A stretch of DNA of 64,000 bases from WHSW01 sp963759295 (lineage in GTDB: Bacteria > Actinomycetota > Thermoleophilia > Solirubrobacterales > 70-9), in assembly GCA_963759295.1 (NCBI GenBank), contig CAVWYT010000010.1, positions 124,001-188,000 on the forward strand. The letters run 5' to 3'. Of this stretch, positions 1-9,314 are shown in pieces. The translations under genes were made by a program, and so were the position numbers. The notes beneath the pieces are model-generated. The model did not search any database, had not been told where the DNA came from, and saw nothing but the letters and a program-made list of their open reading frames with translations. Each line of letters starts with the position of its first letter. Within the stretch, counting starts at the first letter, position 1.

Positions 1-1083
1 CGCACCAGGCACGATCCTCGGAGCGCTTCCGCAGCACGCGTGATCCCGGGCTCGTGCTCGGCGACGGGGTTCGCGTTTACCACGGAACGAGCTTCAACGT
101 CGAGGCCGGGGGGACGGTCGAGATCGGCGACGGCTCGATCCTTGCCGGGGCCGTCTTCATGTGCGCGGAGAGGATCACCCTCGGTCGGTGCGTGGTCGCC
201 TCCTACAACGTGACGATCGCCGACTGCGACTTCCACCCCCTCGACCCGGACCTGCGGCGGCGAGACGCGGTCGCGAACGCCCCGCAGGGCGACCGACGCG
301 AGCGACCGCCCCTGATCACCGCCCCCGTCGTGATCGAGGACGGGGCCTGGATCGGGATCGGGGCGATCGTCCTCAAGGGGGTTCGGATCGGCGACCGGGC
401 CCGGATCGGGGCCGGCGCGGTGGTCACCGCGGACGTTCCGCCCGGCGCGACCATCGCCGGCAACCCCGGCCGGCTGCTGGCACCGCGGGGACTCGGGATG
501 ACCGTCCTCGACCACGATTGGTATCCGGCGGAGGTACCCCCGAACGTGGCTCTGGGTGAGCGAAGCTGGCTCTACAGCTCCTTTGCCTTCGTGCACCATC
601 GCAGCGAGCGCGACCCGAGTGTCCGGATCGGCGCCGACAGCGGCGTCTACCTGGGCAGCTGTTTCGACCTTGGACCCGAGGGAGAGGTCGAGATCGGACG
701 CTATTGCGCGGTCGCCGGCGCGATATTTGCCTCGAATGCCCGGATCGTGATCGGCGACTACGCGTTCATCTCGCACACGGTCGTGTTCGCCGACTCGTTC
801 GCTGCGGTCCCGCCGGACGCCCGCCGCGCAAGCGGCGCGGACGCGCGATCGCGGATCGCCGCGTGACATCCGGATCGGCGCCGACGTCTGGATCGGGGCG
901 CGCGCCGTGATCCTCGGCGGCGCCGAGATCGGAGACGGCGCGGTGATCGGCGCGGGCGCCGTGCTGAGGACCGAGGTCCCGGACTACGCGATCGTCGCCG
1001 GCAACCCGGCTCGGATCGTCGGCTGGGCACCGCCGAACGCCGCGGGCCGATCCGCCGAGCGCGGGACCGGCGCAGGCGACTGA
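1..1083 (+). CDS. Hexapeptide-repeat (left-handed beta-helix) acyltransferase, 5' partial, one frameshift
   Basis: The reading frame is open at the window edge, so the start is missing. The protein shows two blocks of hexapeptide repeats of the [LIV]-G-x4 type, such as VEIGDGSILAGAVF, GAWIGIGAIVLKGVRIGD and, after the break, IRIGADVWIGARAVILGGAEIGDG. Each block ends in the 'AGNPARIVG/AGNPGRLL' signature of the acetyltransferase family that includes sugar O-acetyltransferases. The family transfers acetyl or other acyl groups to sugars in the cytoplasm, and the exopolysaccharide genes downstream make a surface-sugar substrate likely. The frame changes near position 840; joining the two frames gives an uninterrupted second repeat block ending at the TGA at 1081-1083. 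The double-block architecture is less common than single-domain enzymes. The acyl donor and acceptor cannot be told from sequence. Confidence 0.8.
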
Positions 1084-1160
1084 TTTTCGATCACCGAAGC
1101 CGGACGCGGATCAGGCGCAGCTTCGCGTCTACGCGTCGCACCGCCGGCGGGTAGTCGCAA

Positions 1161-1640
1161 CTAGCGGAGGACCTTGAACTTGTCCTTGGCCGGCGTCAAA
1201 TCGACGTTCCCGCTGCATCGGTCGCTCGGACCTCGAACCTTGCTTGCCCTTCTTGAGGGCTTGGACTTCTTCGGCGATGAGCAGTCCTTCCAGGGCTTCT
1301 TGTCGCGCTCGAACCCTCCCCTCGGAGCGGAACCTGAACTTCACCGGTGCTTGTCGATCTGGTTGGGTGCCGCCCTTGTGATCGTCGTCCTCGGCGGCCT
1401 AGGTCAGCCGGCGGGGTCGTGCCGGCGGGGTGGGGTCAACCGTGAATGAACGCGTCGCCGGGGTCGGGGAGTGTTGCTCGCCGGATCGGTGGCGCGAACG
1501 GAGAAGGTGTGGATTCCGTCGGGGAGCGCGGCCATGGTCTCCGGCGAGGTGCAGGAAACGTAGGCGCCGCCATCGTGACGCAGAGTCCGTGCGCTGTATG
1601 GACCCAGAAGTCTGCGCCAACCGCTTCGGACCTGCTTAGC
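1161..1640 (-). pseudogene. C-terminal remnant of an Ig-like-repeat surface protein
   Basis: No single frame is open, but minus-strand translation in successive frames gives a coherent repeat protein tail. One repeat reads DGGAYVSCTSPETMAALPDG then HTFSVRATDPASNT and, after a frame change, TPATRSFTVDPTPP. A second reads GGFERDKKPWKDCSSPKK, then FEVRATDAAG, then NVDLTPAKDKFKVLR and a stop at 1161-1163. This is the style of Ig-like repeats found in secreted proteins of Thermoleophilia, where two cysteines lie around a Ser-Pro and each unit ends in a VRATDAAGN strand. At least three frame changes are needed in under 500 bases, and no start codon or signal peptide lies upstream. It is therefore a fragment of a once larger gene, or a badly sequenced 3' end whose 5' part has been lost. 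Confidence 0.55.
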
Positions 1641-1720
1641 TACGCTGCGTGAGGCGTGGACGGCGGGGTCCCAGAGTCCTGGACAAAGGCATCAGTCGAT
1701 CACCCGGCGGATGGTCGCGC

Positions 1721-3097
1721 GTGAGCGCCCGTACCGCGCTGGCGACAGCGGCGACGGCTCTCGCCGTCGCCATCCTCCCGGGCAGTGCGCTCGGTTTCGA
1801 GACGGGGTTCGATGAGCCCACCTACAAGGCCTCTGATGAGAGCGTTCGACAGCGCGCCTTCGAGTGGACCGTCGAGGCCAACGCCGGGGTGGTTCGCATC
1901 GATGTGTACTGGCGAAATGTTTCCCGCGGCCAACCGCTGGATCCGGGCAACCCTGCCGACCCCGCCTACGACTTCTCGTCGATAGACCAGGCGGTCCGAG
2001 GTGCGACGTCGAATGGCCTCGACGTCCTGCTGAGCTTCCTATCGGCTCCCGCCTACGCCGAGGACCCCGACAGGCCCGCGGACGTCGATCCAGGCACCTG
2101 GAAACCGGATCCCGAGGCATTCGGGGCGTTCGCGCGGGCGGTCGCCAGTCGGTACTCGGGTAGTTTCGCCGGGCTCCCACCGGTGCGGTATTTCGAGGCC
2201 TGGAACGAGCCCAACCATCCCCGGGACCTGAACCCGCAGTGGGACGGGAAGCGGCCGGCGAGCCCGACGATCTACGCGCGGATGCTGAACGCCTTCTATG
2301 CCGGTGTGAAGGGCGTCAATCCGGGCAATCAGGTGATCGCTGGGTCGATGGCGCCCGTATGGCGATCCCGCGAACCAGGACTTCGGGCGCATGCGCCCGC
2401 TTCGCTTCGCGCGTGAGCTGCTCTGCCTCAACAACAAGCTGAAGCGCAAGGCGTGTGCCATAAAGCCGGCCTTCGACATCTTCTCCGATCACCCGATCGA
2501 CACCTCCGGCGGCCCTCGAACGAGCGCGGTCAACCGCGACGACCTCGCGACCCCCGACCTGCACCGGCTGAGAGACGTGCTCCGGGCGGCCGAACGCGAG
2601 CACACGATCGCCGGCGGCAAGAAGCACCATCCGATCTGGGCAACCGAGCTTTGGTGGGAGTCCGATCCGCCGGAGCCAAACACGTTCGCGAGCCTGCGCG
2701 AGCAGGCGCTCTATCTCGAGGAGGCGCTCTATCTGCTCTGGAAGCAAGGTGCGAAGGTGGTCATCAACCTGCCGCTGATCGACCCGACTGACCTGGGCGG
2801 GCTGCAGTCCGGTGTCTCTCTTCGAGAGCGGCAAGCCGAAGCCGAGCTTCACGGCCTGGCGGTTTCCGTTCGTCACCGAGCGGCGCTCAAAGAGCGCGGT
2901 GTTCGCCTGGGGCAAGGCGCCTCGTGCCGGCAAGCTGCGGATCGAAAGCAAGCAGCACGGTGGCTGGCGACCGGGTCGGTAGCGAACGGGTCAAGTCCGG
3001 CGAGGTCTTCAGCGACCGGCTGCGGCTCGACGGCAAGGCCAAGCTGCGAGCCAGCATTGGCGGCGAGCGCAGCCTCGTGTGGACGCAGCGCCGTTAG
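1721..3097 (+). CDS. Secreted glycoside hydrolase, (beta/alpha)8 type, frameshifted
   Basis: The chosen GTG start at 1721 places a signal peptide at the N-terminus (hydrophobic stretch ALATAATALAVAILPGSALG, then mature FETGF). The open frame extends further upstream to 1649 without helping the signal. The mature protein looks like a clan GH-A hydrolase. YFEAWNEPNHP carries the Asn-Glu-Pro of the general acid/base, and ATELWWESDPP is a candidate nucleophile strand about 150 residues later. A beta-rich C-terminal domain ends in ERSLVWTQRR. The frame changes near 2355, 2815 and 2985; reconstruction gives about 460 residues. Such enzymes often sit in exopolysaccharide loci and trim or release the polymer outside the cell; that role is inferred here. 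The GH family number cannot be fixed from the sequence alone. Confidence 0.65.
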
Positions 3098-3140
3098 GGA
3101 CGAGCCGCTCGAATACACGTCGCAACCGGTTACACCGACC

Positions 3141-3176
3141 TAGACTTTCCTTGCCTGTTTACCGATAGCGTTATCG
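3141..3176 (+). promoter_or_regulatory. Probable promoter and small dyad before the RiPP cluster
   Basis: A -10-like TAGACT lies at 3141-3146, 33 bases before the ATG of the nucleotidyltransferase gene. No good -35 is visible. A short dyad with arms CGATA and TATCG (3163-3176) lies between the -10 and the start codon. The same TAGACT box occurs before the O-antigen ligase at 20549. Confidence 0.3.
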
Positions 3177-3178
3177 AG

Positions 3179-4159
3179 ATGGAGAGAGGTCCTGTTTCGC
3201 GGCTGCCTCGAGCCATCCGCACGACTGCCCTCGCCCTCGCAGTCGATGCCGTCACCGCCGAAGTGGTCACGGCGATGCGCGGTGCCGGGATCCGACCGGT
3301 GCTCCTCAAGGGACCCTCTATCGGTGCATGGCTCTACGGAGATGGCGCTGTTCGCCCCTACGGAGACTCCGATCTGCTCGTGTCCCCGGAGTCGTATAAG
3401 CGAGCGGGCAACGTCCTCTCGGCGCTCGGATTTCGCTCGCTCGGATACTTGAGCCAGCAGCACCTCGATTCGGACGCTTGGCGGCGCTCGGACCACGCCT
3501 TCGTCGATCTTCATCGCTCCTTGGTCGGAGCCGGCGCATTGCCCGAAATCGTCTGGGAGGAGCTGGCCACCGACACGCAGATCCAGCGCGTTGGCGGAAT
3601 CGACGTCGAGGTGCTTGGCATCCCGCAACGAGCGCTCCACGTGGCCCTTCACGCCGCCCAACACGGCGTGGACGACGAGAGCCCGCTCGAGGACCTGAGG
3701 CGGGCCGTTCGAACCGTCGATGAGGGGGTCTGGCGCGAGGCCGCCGAAATTGCGCGGCGAATTGATGCCCTACCCGCGTTCGCGACCGGGCTTCGCCTCG
3801 AACCGGATGGTGCGCTCTTGGGGGAGCGGCTGCAGCTCCCGGCTGATCGCCGGGCGCTGGTCGTTCTCCGGTCCGGTCCTCAGGTCCCGGTTGCGATAAC
3901 GCTCGAGCGCCTCGCCAGCGAGGGATCGTTTCGCGCCCGCGCCCGTCTCCTTTTGGCGGCGCTGTTCCCATCGCCGAGTTACATGCGCAAGTGGGCCGCC
4001 GGCGGCCGCGTAGGCGGCTGGAGTAACGCGGCACGGCGTGGTCCCATTGGCCTGGCGCTCGCCTACATGTGGCGGCCGATTTGGATACTTCTGCGGCTGC
4101 CGAGGGCAATCGCTGCCGTGCGTCGAGCTCGCCGAGCTCAGGCGAGCCCGCGAGTCTGA
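3179..4159 (+). CDS. Nucleotidyltransferase-family protein of the RiPP cluster (NTP_transf_5 type)
   Basis: This 326-residue protein has the hallmarks of the uncharacterised nucleotidyltransferase family PF14907. These are an LLKG strand (residues 42-45), a following G-x4-RPYGDSDLLV segment whose Asp63 and Asp65 would bind metal, and a later HAxQHGVDDESPLEDLRRAV helix. Members of this family are recurrent neighbours of HPr-kinase-like enzymes in lasso-peptide clusters; in a Bacillus cluster one such protein was linked to extra phosphate or nucleotide groups on the peptide. Here it is the first gene of a same-strand series leading to a lasso-type precursor. Inference: it modifies the precursor or a phosphorylated intermediate. 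The frame is intact, unlike most neighbours. Start chosen at the ATG at 3179 because the family core begins soon after. Confidence 0.75.
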   Translation: MERGPVSRLPRAIRTTALALAVDAVTAEVVTAMRGAGIRPVLLKGPSIGAWLYGDGAVRPYGDSDLLVSPESYKRAGNVLSALGFRSLGYLSQQHLDSDAWRRSDHAFVDLHRSLVGAGALPEIVWEELATDTQIQRVGGIDVEVLGIPQRALHVALHAAQHGVDDESPLEDLRRAVRTVDEGVWREAAEIARRIDALPAFATGLRLEPDGALLGERLQLPADRRALVVLRSGPQVPVAITLERLASEGSFRARARLLLAALFPSPSYMRKWAAGGRVGGWSNAARRGPIGLALAYMWRPIWILLRLPRAIAAVRRARRAQASPRV

Positions 4160-4245
4160 CCGCCGGGCGAGCCACTCGGCGCCGCGACCACCGCCCCAGC
4201 AGGAGCCCCTGCGGAGGTGATGCCGGATGCGTAGCATCCCCCGCC

Positions 4246-5010
4246 ATGGAAGGGATCAGGGTGCGTCAGATCCGCAAGCGCTTCGGCAATGTTCAGGCGC
4301 TCGACGGCGTCAGCCTGGACGTTGAGCCGGGCGAGGTGGTCGCGATGCTCGGGCCGAACGGCGCAGGGAAGAGCACGCTGATCAGGATCCTTGCCACCAC
4401 CGTGGTGCCGGATTCGGGCAGCGTCACCGTCGCAGGGCACGACGTCGTCGAGGACGCCACGGCCAGCCCGGCGCTCCCTGGGCGTGATGATGGGCGATGA
4501 GCGGTCCCATTACTGGCGCCTCAGCGGGCGGCGTAACCTCGCCTTCTTCGCCGCGCTCGTCGGGCTCTCACGGGACGAGGCCGCGGCCCGCGCCCAGCGG
4601 CTCCTCGACGAGGTCGGTCTCACAGACGCCGCCGACCGTCGCGTGCTCGGGTACTCGTCGGGGATGCGATCCCGCCTCTCCTTGGCGCGCGCCCTGCTGG
4701 CCGAACCGCCCCTGCTTCTCCTCGATGAACCGACCCGGAACCTCGATCCGCTGGCCGCTGCCGATTTCCGGGAGACCGCCACACGGCTTGTCCGGCCAGA
4801 GGCGGACCGGAATCCTGTTCGCCACCCACGACCTCCACGAGGCGGTGGCGATCTCGACCCGCATCCTCGTTCTCGCCGGGGGCCGCGATGGTGCTCGAGG
4901 AGCCGGCGAGCGGCCTCGATGCCGGGAGGTTGGAGTCCGCCTTCCTCGACGCGGTCAGGTCCCACGGCAATGGCGAGGTCCGGTCGGACGAGGCGGTGGT
5001 GAGGGCTTGA
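4246..5010 (+). CDS. ABC transporter ATPase, three frameshifts
   Basis: The ATG at 4246 opens a typical ABC-2 exporter ATPase. Walker A is GPNGAGKST (residues 36-44), the signature helix reads YSSGMRSRLSLARALL, Walker B with catalytic Glu is LLLLDEPT, and the H-loop is FATHDLHEA. The frame must change near 4465, 4795 and 4885. The last change falls in a G-rich stretch and restores an ordinary C-terminus ending at the TGA at 5008-5010. The gene overlaps the permease start (TTG at 5007) by four bases, so the two are translationally coupled. Energises export through the adjacent permease; in this context the cargo is most likely the RiPP product and its self-protection, though a polysaccharide or lipid substrate cannot be excluded. 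Confidence 0.8.
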
Positions 5011-5813
5011 GCAGCCTGGGCGTCGTGGCCGCTTTCCTGAGCCGCGACTTTCGGATCAACATCTCCTACCGGGCGAGCTTCGCGCTCCAGACGCTCTCGA
5101 CCGTGTTCCAGCTCGCGCTCTTCTACTTCCTCAGCCGGGTGGTGGACCCGGCGGAGTTCACCGGCCAGGGTCTCACCGGGGGCTATTTCGCATACGCCGC
5201 CGTGGGGTTGGTGGTGCTCACGATCGTCCAGGTCAGCGTCGGCTCGTTCGCGCTCAAGCTCCGCGAGGAACAGATGACGGGCACGTTCGAGGCCCTCGTC
5301 GCGACGCCCATCAGCCCGACGCTGATGGTGCTGTCCAGCGCCGTATACGATCTGATCAGGGCGACCCTCTCCGGCTTCGTGCTGATGGGGGCGGCGATTG
5401 TGATCTTCGGACTGCGCCTCGACCTCGGTCCCGGCTCGATCGGAACGGCGGTCGTGGCACTGATCGGCTGCCTGGGACTCTTCGCCTCCCTGGGCGTCGC
5501 GGTGGCGGCGTTAACGGTCGTGTTCAAGCGCATGACGGGACTGATCGGAATGCTGTTCGCGGGACTCGGGTTGTTGGCGGGCGCTTACTTCCCAATCGAG
5601 GTCCTACCCGACTGGCTCGAGTCGGTGGCGAGCGCCCTTCCGCTCACCTGGGGTCTCGATGTGCTCCGGGCGTCCCTGCTCGGGGGAGAGGTAGATGCCG
5701 GGCGTTTGGCGGGGCTGTTTGCCTCCGCGGCAGTCCTGCTGCCTGTCGCACTGCTGGGATTCACGGCGGCGGTGCGGCGAGCGCGCCAAACCGGGACGCT
5801 GGGCCAGTACTGA
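5007..5813 (+). CDS. ABC-2 type transporter permease
   Basis: Intact 268-residue integral membrane protein with about six hydrophobic segments and the ABC-2 permease pattern. An N-terminal helix follows SYRASFALQT, a central cytoplasmic motif reads LREEQMTGTFEALVATPISP (the coupling-helix region), and the C-terminal part has the GAYFPIEVLPDWLESVASALPLTW loop. TTG start at 5007 overlaps the ATPase stop. Partner of the preceding ATPase in one exporter. The intact frame flanked by broken neighbours argues that the neighbours' breaks are not simple decay of the operon. Confidence 0.85.
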   Translation: MSSLGVVAAFLSRDFRINISYRASFALQTLSTVFQLALFYFLSRVVDPAEFTGQGLTGGYFAYAAVGLVVLTIVQVSVGSFALKLREEQMTGTFEALVATPISPTLMVLSSAVYDLIRATLSGFVLMGAAIVIFGLRLDLGPGSIGTAVVALIGCLGLFASLGVAVAALTVVFKRMTGLIGMLFAGLGLLAGAYFPIEVLPDWLESVASALPLTWGLDVLRASLLGGEVDAGRLAGLFASAAVLLPVALLGFTAAVRRARQTGTLGQY

Positions 5814-5826
5814 GGTTCGCGTCCGA

Positions 5827-6408
5827 ATGCGTCCGGGCGGGGACCCCCTCGACGACTGCCCGCTGCTTGCTCCGAAACACGCCACTCATTACACTGCCCG
5901 ACTTCCGGTGCAGCGCTTTCATCCCGAAAACCTGCGCGCCGCCTGGTGGGCGGTGCGCACAGCACGGCGCACGCGCCGCGTCTTGGCCGCCCGGGGTCTC
6001 GATGCGGCGCTCGGCCCTCCGCCTCCGCCCCGTTTACCGGCACAGGCGGAGCGGGGCGTTCGTGGAGCGCTTCGACGCCTGCACGAAACCTGCCTGGTTA
6101 ACGCGATCGTGTTGCAGGCCTGGGAGGCGGCGCACGGCCGCAGACGGGATCTCGTGGTCGGCGTGACCGGGCCCGACGGTTTCCTTGCCCACGCCTGGCT
6201 GCAGGGGGACGCGGTACCGGCGGCGGACGACGCGGGAATCGATCCCTCGACGCTCGAGGTCGCTCACGGCGAGCCCTCGGCGACGGCACCGGAGGCATCC
6301 GAGCCGAGCCGAGGGGCCGCAAACGGTAGCGGCCGCCCAGTGCTCTTCAAAGAGCTGCTGCGCCGCCCTGCCCCCGATTATCTGGACCGATCGACGCAGA
6401 TCCGTTGA
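5827..6408 (+). CDS. Lasso-peptide B2-type leader peptidase (transglutaminase fold)
   Basis: The protein matches the lasso B2 protein or Transglut_core3 fold. A basic N-terminal region (RAAWWAVRTARRTRRVL) precedes the cysteine-protease core, with candidate nucleophile Cys89 in HETCLVNAIVLQAW, His122 in FLAHAWLQGD and Asp128. B2 proteins remove the leader peptide of a lasso precursor at the bond just after a conserved Thr-Xaa, working with the B1 leader-binding protein. After the core a 65-residue Ser/Ala/Glu-rich tail follows that is unusual for the family. The first 25 residues are also atypical, and a GTG at 5908 (VQRFHPEN) is an alternative start. The stop overlaps the TTG of the kinase gene by three bases. 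Confidence 0.75.
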   Translation: MRPGGDPLDDCPLLAPKHATHYTARLPVQRFHPENLRAAWWAVRTARRTRRVLAARGLDAALGPPPPPRLPAQAERGVRGALRRLHETCLVNAIVLQAWEAAHGRRRDLVVGVTGPDGFLAHAWLQGDAVPAADDAGIDPSTLEVAHGEPSATAPEASEPSRGAANGSGRPVLFKELLRRPAPDYLDRSTQIR

Positions 6409-7458
6409 ACGTCGGGCCGTCGAACCTCTACCGGATACACGGTCTCGTCGTCGAGTCGGAGATCCCGTTGCCGGCGCAGGTGCTGAGGTGGGAGGAGGTC
6501 GATGGCAGGGCGCACCCGGGCTCGGTGAGCGGCCCTGCCACCCCGGACTACCGGATCACGGAGGGCGAGCCGCGGGACTGCCCTCACTCGCCCCCACGGG
6601 GACGAATCCTCGGCGAGCTACGCGATGACGCCTTCGCCTACTGGGCGGTCGAAACTCGGCGGGAGCCCGCGCGCTGGACGCTTCGTTACGCCGGCATCTG
6701 CGATGTCGTGCTCGACTGTCTACACAAGGCGATCAGCGTCCACCGGTCCCCCGAAGCCGATCCCGGGCTGATCCCGGTCTTCCTCGGGGGAAGCGTGCTC
6801 GCACACGCTCTGAGCGCCGAGGGGCTGCTCGTCCTTCATGCCAGCGCGGTAGAGGCAGACGGTCGGGCGCTGGCGATCGTGGGGCCCTCCGGGGCCGGAA
6901 AGTCGACGCTTGCTGCGCTCCTGTGCGCGGCGGGCGCCCGTCTGGTGGCCGACGATGCGCTTCGCGTCGACGCCGACCAGCTCCGGGGCGGTGTGTTTTC
7001 CCGGAACCCGTGGGCTGCGCCTGAGATCGGCGGCCGCAGGCCTCGGAGACGAGATCGAGGGTGCGGTCGTGGGGACGACCGCCGATGGGCGGACCGGCGT
7101 GGTCCCCGCCCGTCTGGTCGACACGCCGCTGAAGTTGGGGGCAGTGCTCGTTCCGGAGCCGTCCCGTGAGGCGAGCTCCCTCGAGCTGCGGCGGCTGGGC
7201 GCAATGGAGGGACTGCAGGAGCTCCTACGCCATCCCCGGCTGACGAACTGGCGAGCGTCCGAGCCGATCGGACAACTGTTTCGGCTCACCGGCGAGATCG
7301 CCGACGCTCTCCCGATCTACCGGTCGCGGGTGCCCTGGGGCCCCCCGTTTCGCGCCGGCCTTGCCGAAGAGCTTCTGGAGGGCGTGGGCCTCTGCGGGGA
7401 ATCCGGGCGCGCCGACACCGATCCGGCGCGGGTCCCGGCAAGCGCCGGCGAGGCATGA
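6405..7458 (+). CDS. HPr-kinase-like serine kinase of lasso clusters, one frameshift
   Basis: Shows the P-loop GPSGAGKST (residues 160-168), preceded by the LHASAVE strand (144-150) and followed by RLVADDALRV. This is the layout of HPr kinase/phosphorylase-related proteins in RiPP loci, not of genuine HprK, which lies beside phosphotransferase genes. The frame changes near 7015; the joined product is about 350 residues and ends at 7458, five bases before the cyclase gene. In the paeninodin cluster such a kinase phosphorylates a serine at the precursor's C-terminus. The precursor here has serines at positions 30, 33 and 35 of 37, so peptide phosphorylation is a reasonable inference. TTG start at 6405 is chosen because it overlaps the B2 stop. 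Confidence 0.75.
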
Positions 7459-7462
7459 CTTG

Positions 7463-9221
7463 ATGCTCCGCCCGCTGGCAAATCTCTTCGCCGTCGCCGA
7501 TTCCGACCTCGGGGTGCTCGATCGGATCGAGGAACGCGTCAGCGAGAGCGAGGAGTTCGACCGCGTGTGGCGACCGGTGCCCGGATGGCTCGCGGCCCAG
7601 ACAACCCTTCCCGACGCTGAGCCCGACGGAGACGCAATTCGCGCCCGCGGTTTTGCCTTCGTCGAGGGTCGGGATCGCCTCGAGCACGGTCGCGACCTCG
7701 ATTGGCTCGACCGGGTGGGTGAGCTCTGCGACCGAGCACCGCACGGGCTCGCAGAGTTGCCCGGTGACTTCGGCTTCCTGCGCTTTCGCCCGAATGGGAC
7801 GGCGCTGGCCGTGCGCTCGTGCGGAGGACTCGTCCCCCTGTATGTCCATCGCCGGGAAGGCGGGGGCGTGGCCGTCGGCACCCTCCTCAACTACTTTCCC
7901 CGGCTGTTACCGACTCGCTTCTACCCCGACCCGTTGGTCAACGCGAGCTGGGATCGAACACCCCTGATCTTCATCGATGGGCGCACGTTCGTGGACGGGA
8001 TCTCGATCCTTGCCAGGGCCAGCCACACCGAGCTCGCCCCCGGTCGAGCGCCGCGAACCGGGATCTACTGGGATCCCCGTCCGGACGCCGAGCCCGAGTC
8101 GAGCCCCGAGCATCCCCGCGAGCTGCGCAGGATCCTGATCGAGACCCTATCGCGCGACCTCGACCCCGAAGGGCGCAACATGCTGATGCTGAGCGGCGGG
8201 GTTGATTCGTCGGCGTTGGGGGCGCTCGCGGCGGGCACGCTCGGATGCTCCCTGTCCTCTTGGTCGATGATCCCGGCGTCCGAGCCCGCTCGCTCTCATG
8301 AGCTCTCCTACATCGATCCCCTGGTCTCTCGCTACGGCATCGAGCCCGCCCGCAAGCGCGAGCTGAGCCGAGGAGAACCACCGGCGCTGGATCAACCATG
8401 CTCCGGGGCTTCCGTTTCAGATCCTCCACCCGGCGCTATGCGACCTATCGTATGTCTGCGCCGAGCAGGAGGTGCGCGTGCTGATGGCGGGCACGTTCGC
8501 CGACGAGGTCTGCGGCGACAGCCAGCGGCTCAACGACTGGGTGCTTCACACATCGCTGCGCTCGCTGCTGTCCGATCAGCCGCTGCCGTCGGGGCGGCTC
8601 GACTACCTGCGATGGGTGCGACGAAGGCTTCACGAGGCGGTCGGTCGCCCGCGTATCCCTGCCGGCGACCTGCCGGAGTGGGTCCGCCCGGAGGTCAAGG
8701 CCGAGTATCGCGCCTGGATGCGGCGCCATCGTGCGGCCCTCGGGCGTGACCATCGCCCGCTCAGAGAGCTCGCCGCTCGGGCCAATGGGGACGCCTGGGT
8801 GGCGATGTATTGGGAGGGTTGCTCGCCCCTCGGGGTGCGCCCCTTGTTGCCGTTCTTCAACCGGGAGGTGCTAGAGCTTGCGTTCCGATGTCATCCTCGC
8901 GAGCTTCTCGGGCCAGGTCCGAAGCGACTTCTGCGCGAGGCACTACGCGACGACGTGCCATCGAGGAACCTGATGCGACCGGACTTTGGAACCTGGCGCG
9001 GGCATCACTCGGATGGTGATTGGACCTTCGACGAAGCGCTTCCCGCCGCAGCGGCGCCGATAGTGCGGTCCGACTGGTTTCCCCAGCCGCCCTCGAAGCT
9101 CCCCTGGAATGATGGAAAGCTGCTGGTTTACGCAAGCCGGATCGCCGAGTACCTCGAGCGCCAGGCCCCTCGGTCCGGCGTGAAATCGACGATGGACCGG
9201 GGCGGAGCCTCCCTCTTCTGA
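7463..9221 (+). CDS. Lasso cyclase, asparagine-synthetase-like (C protein), one frameshift
   Basis: About 585 residues. The N-terminal half has the Ntn-hydrolase fold of asparagine synthetase but lacks the catalytic Cys2. The C-terminal half has the ATP-pyrophosphatase motif SGGVDSS (residues 244-250) and a conserved GTFADEVCGDSQRLNDW. This combination, next to B1, B2 and precursor genes, is that of lasso macrolactam synthetases, which adenylate an Asp or Glu side chain of the core and join it to the N-terminal amine. One frame change is needed near 8375. The gene ends 93 bases before the precursor start codon, and the precursor promoter lies in the gap. Confidence 0.8.
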
Positions 9222-9241
9222 TCTAGAAAACGGGTGGCGCA

Positions 9242-9271
9242 TTGACACGTCGCCGCTCAGTCGTGTAGCGT
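9242..9271 (+). promoter_or_regulatory. Strong-looking promoter of the precursor gene
   Basis: A consensus -35 TTGACA (9242-9247) is followed after 18 bases by TAGCGT (9266-9271) as -10. It is the best match to a housekeeping promoter in the cluster and sits directly before the precursor gene. Transcription would begin near 9278. Confidence 0.6.
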
Positions 9272-9278
9272 TCGCGCC

Positions 9279-9290
9279 ACTGAATTCAGT
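9279..9290. promoter_or_regulatory. Perfect 12-base palindrome over the precursor transcription start
   Basis: ACTGAATTCAGT is its own reverse complement and lies 8 bases after the -10 box, overlapping the expected start of transcription. Its AT-rich composition stands out from the surroundings. Position and symmetry suit an operator. No regulator gene is seen in the cluster. Confidence 0.4.
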
Positions 9291-9314
9291 ATCGACATGG
9301 AGGTAGTGCACGGA

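Noticed and set aside
6405..7458. Genuine HPr kinase/phosphorylase
   Set aside because: No ptsH or PTS genes nearby and the HprK signature after the P-loop is missing; the RiPP context fits better.
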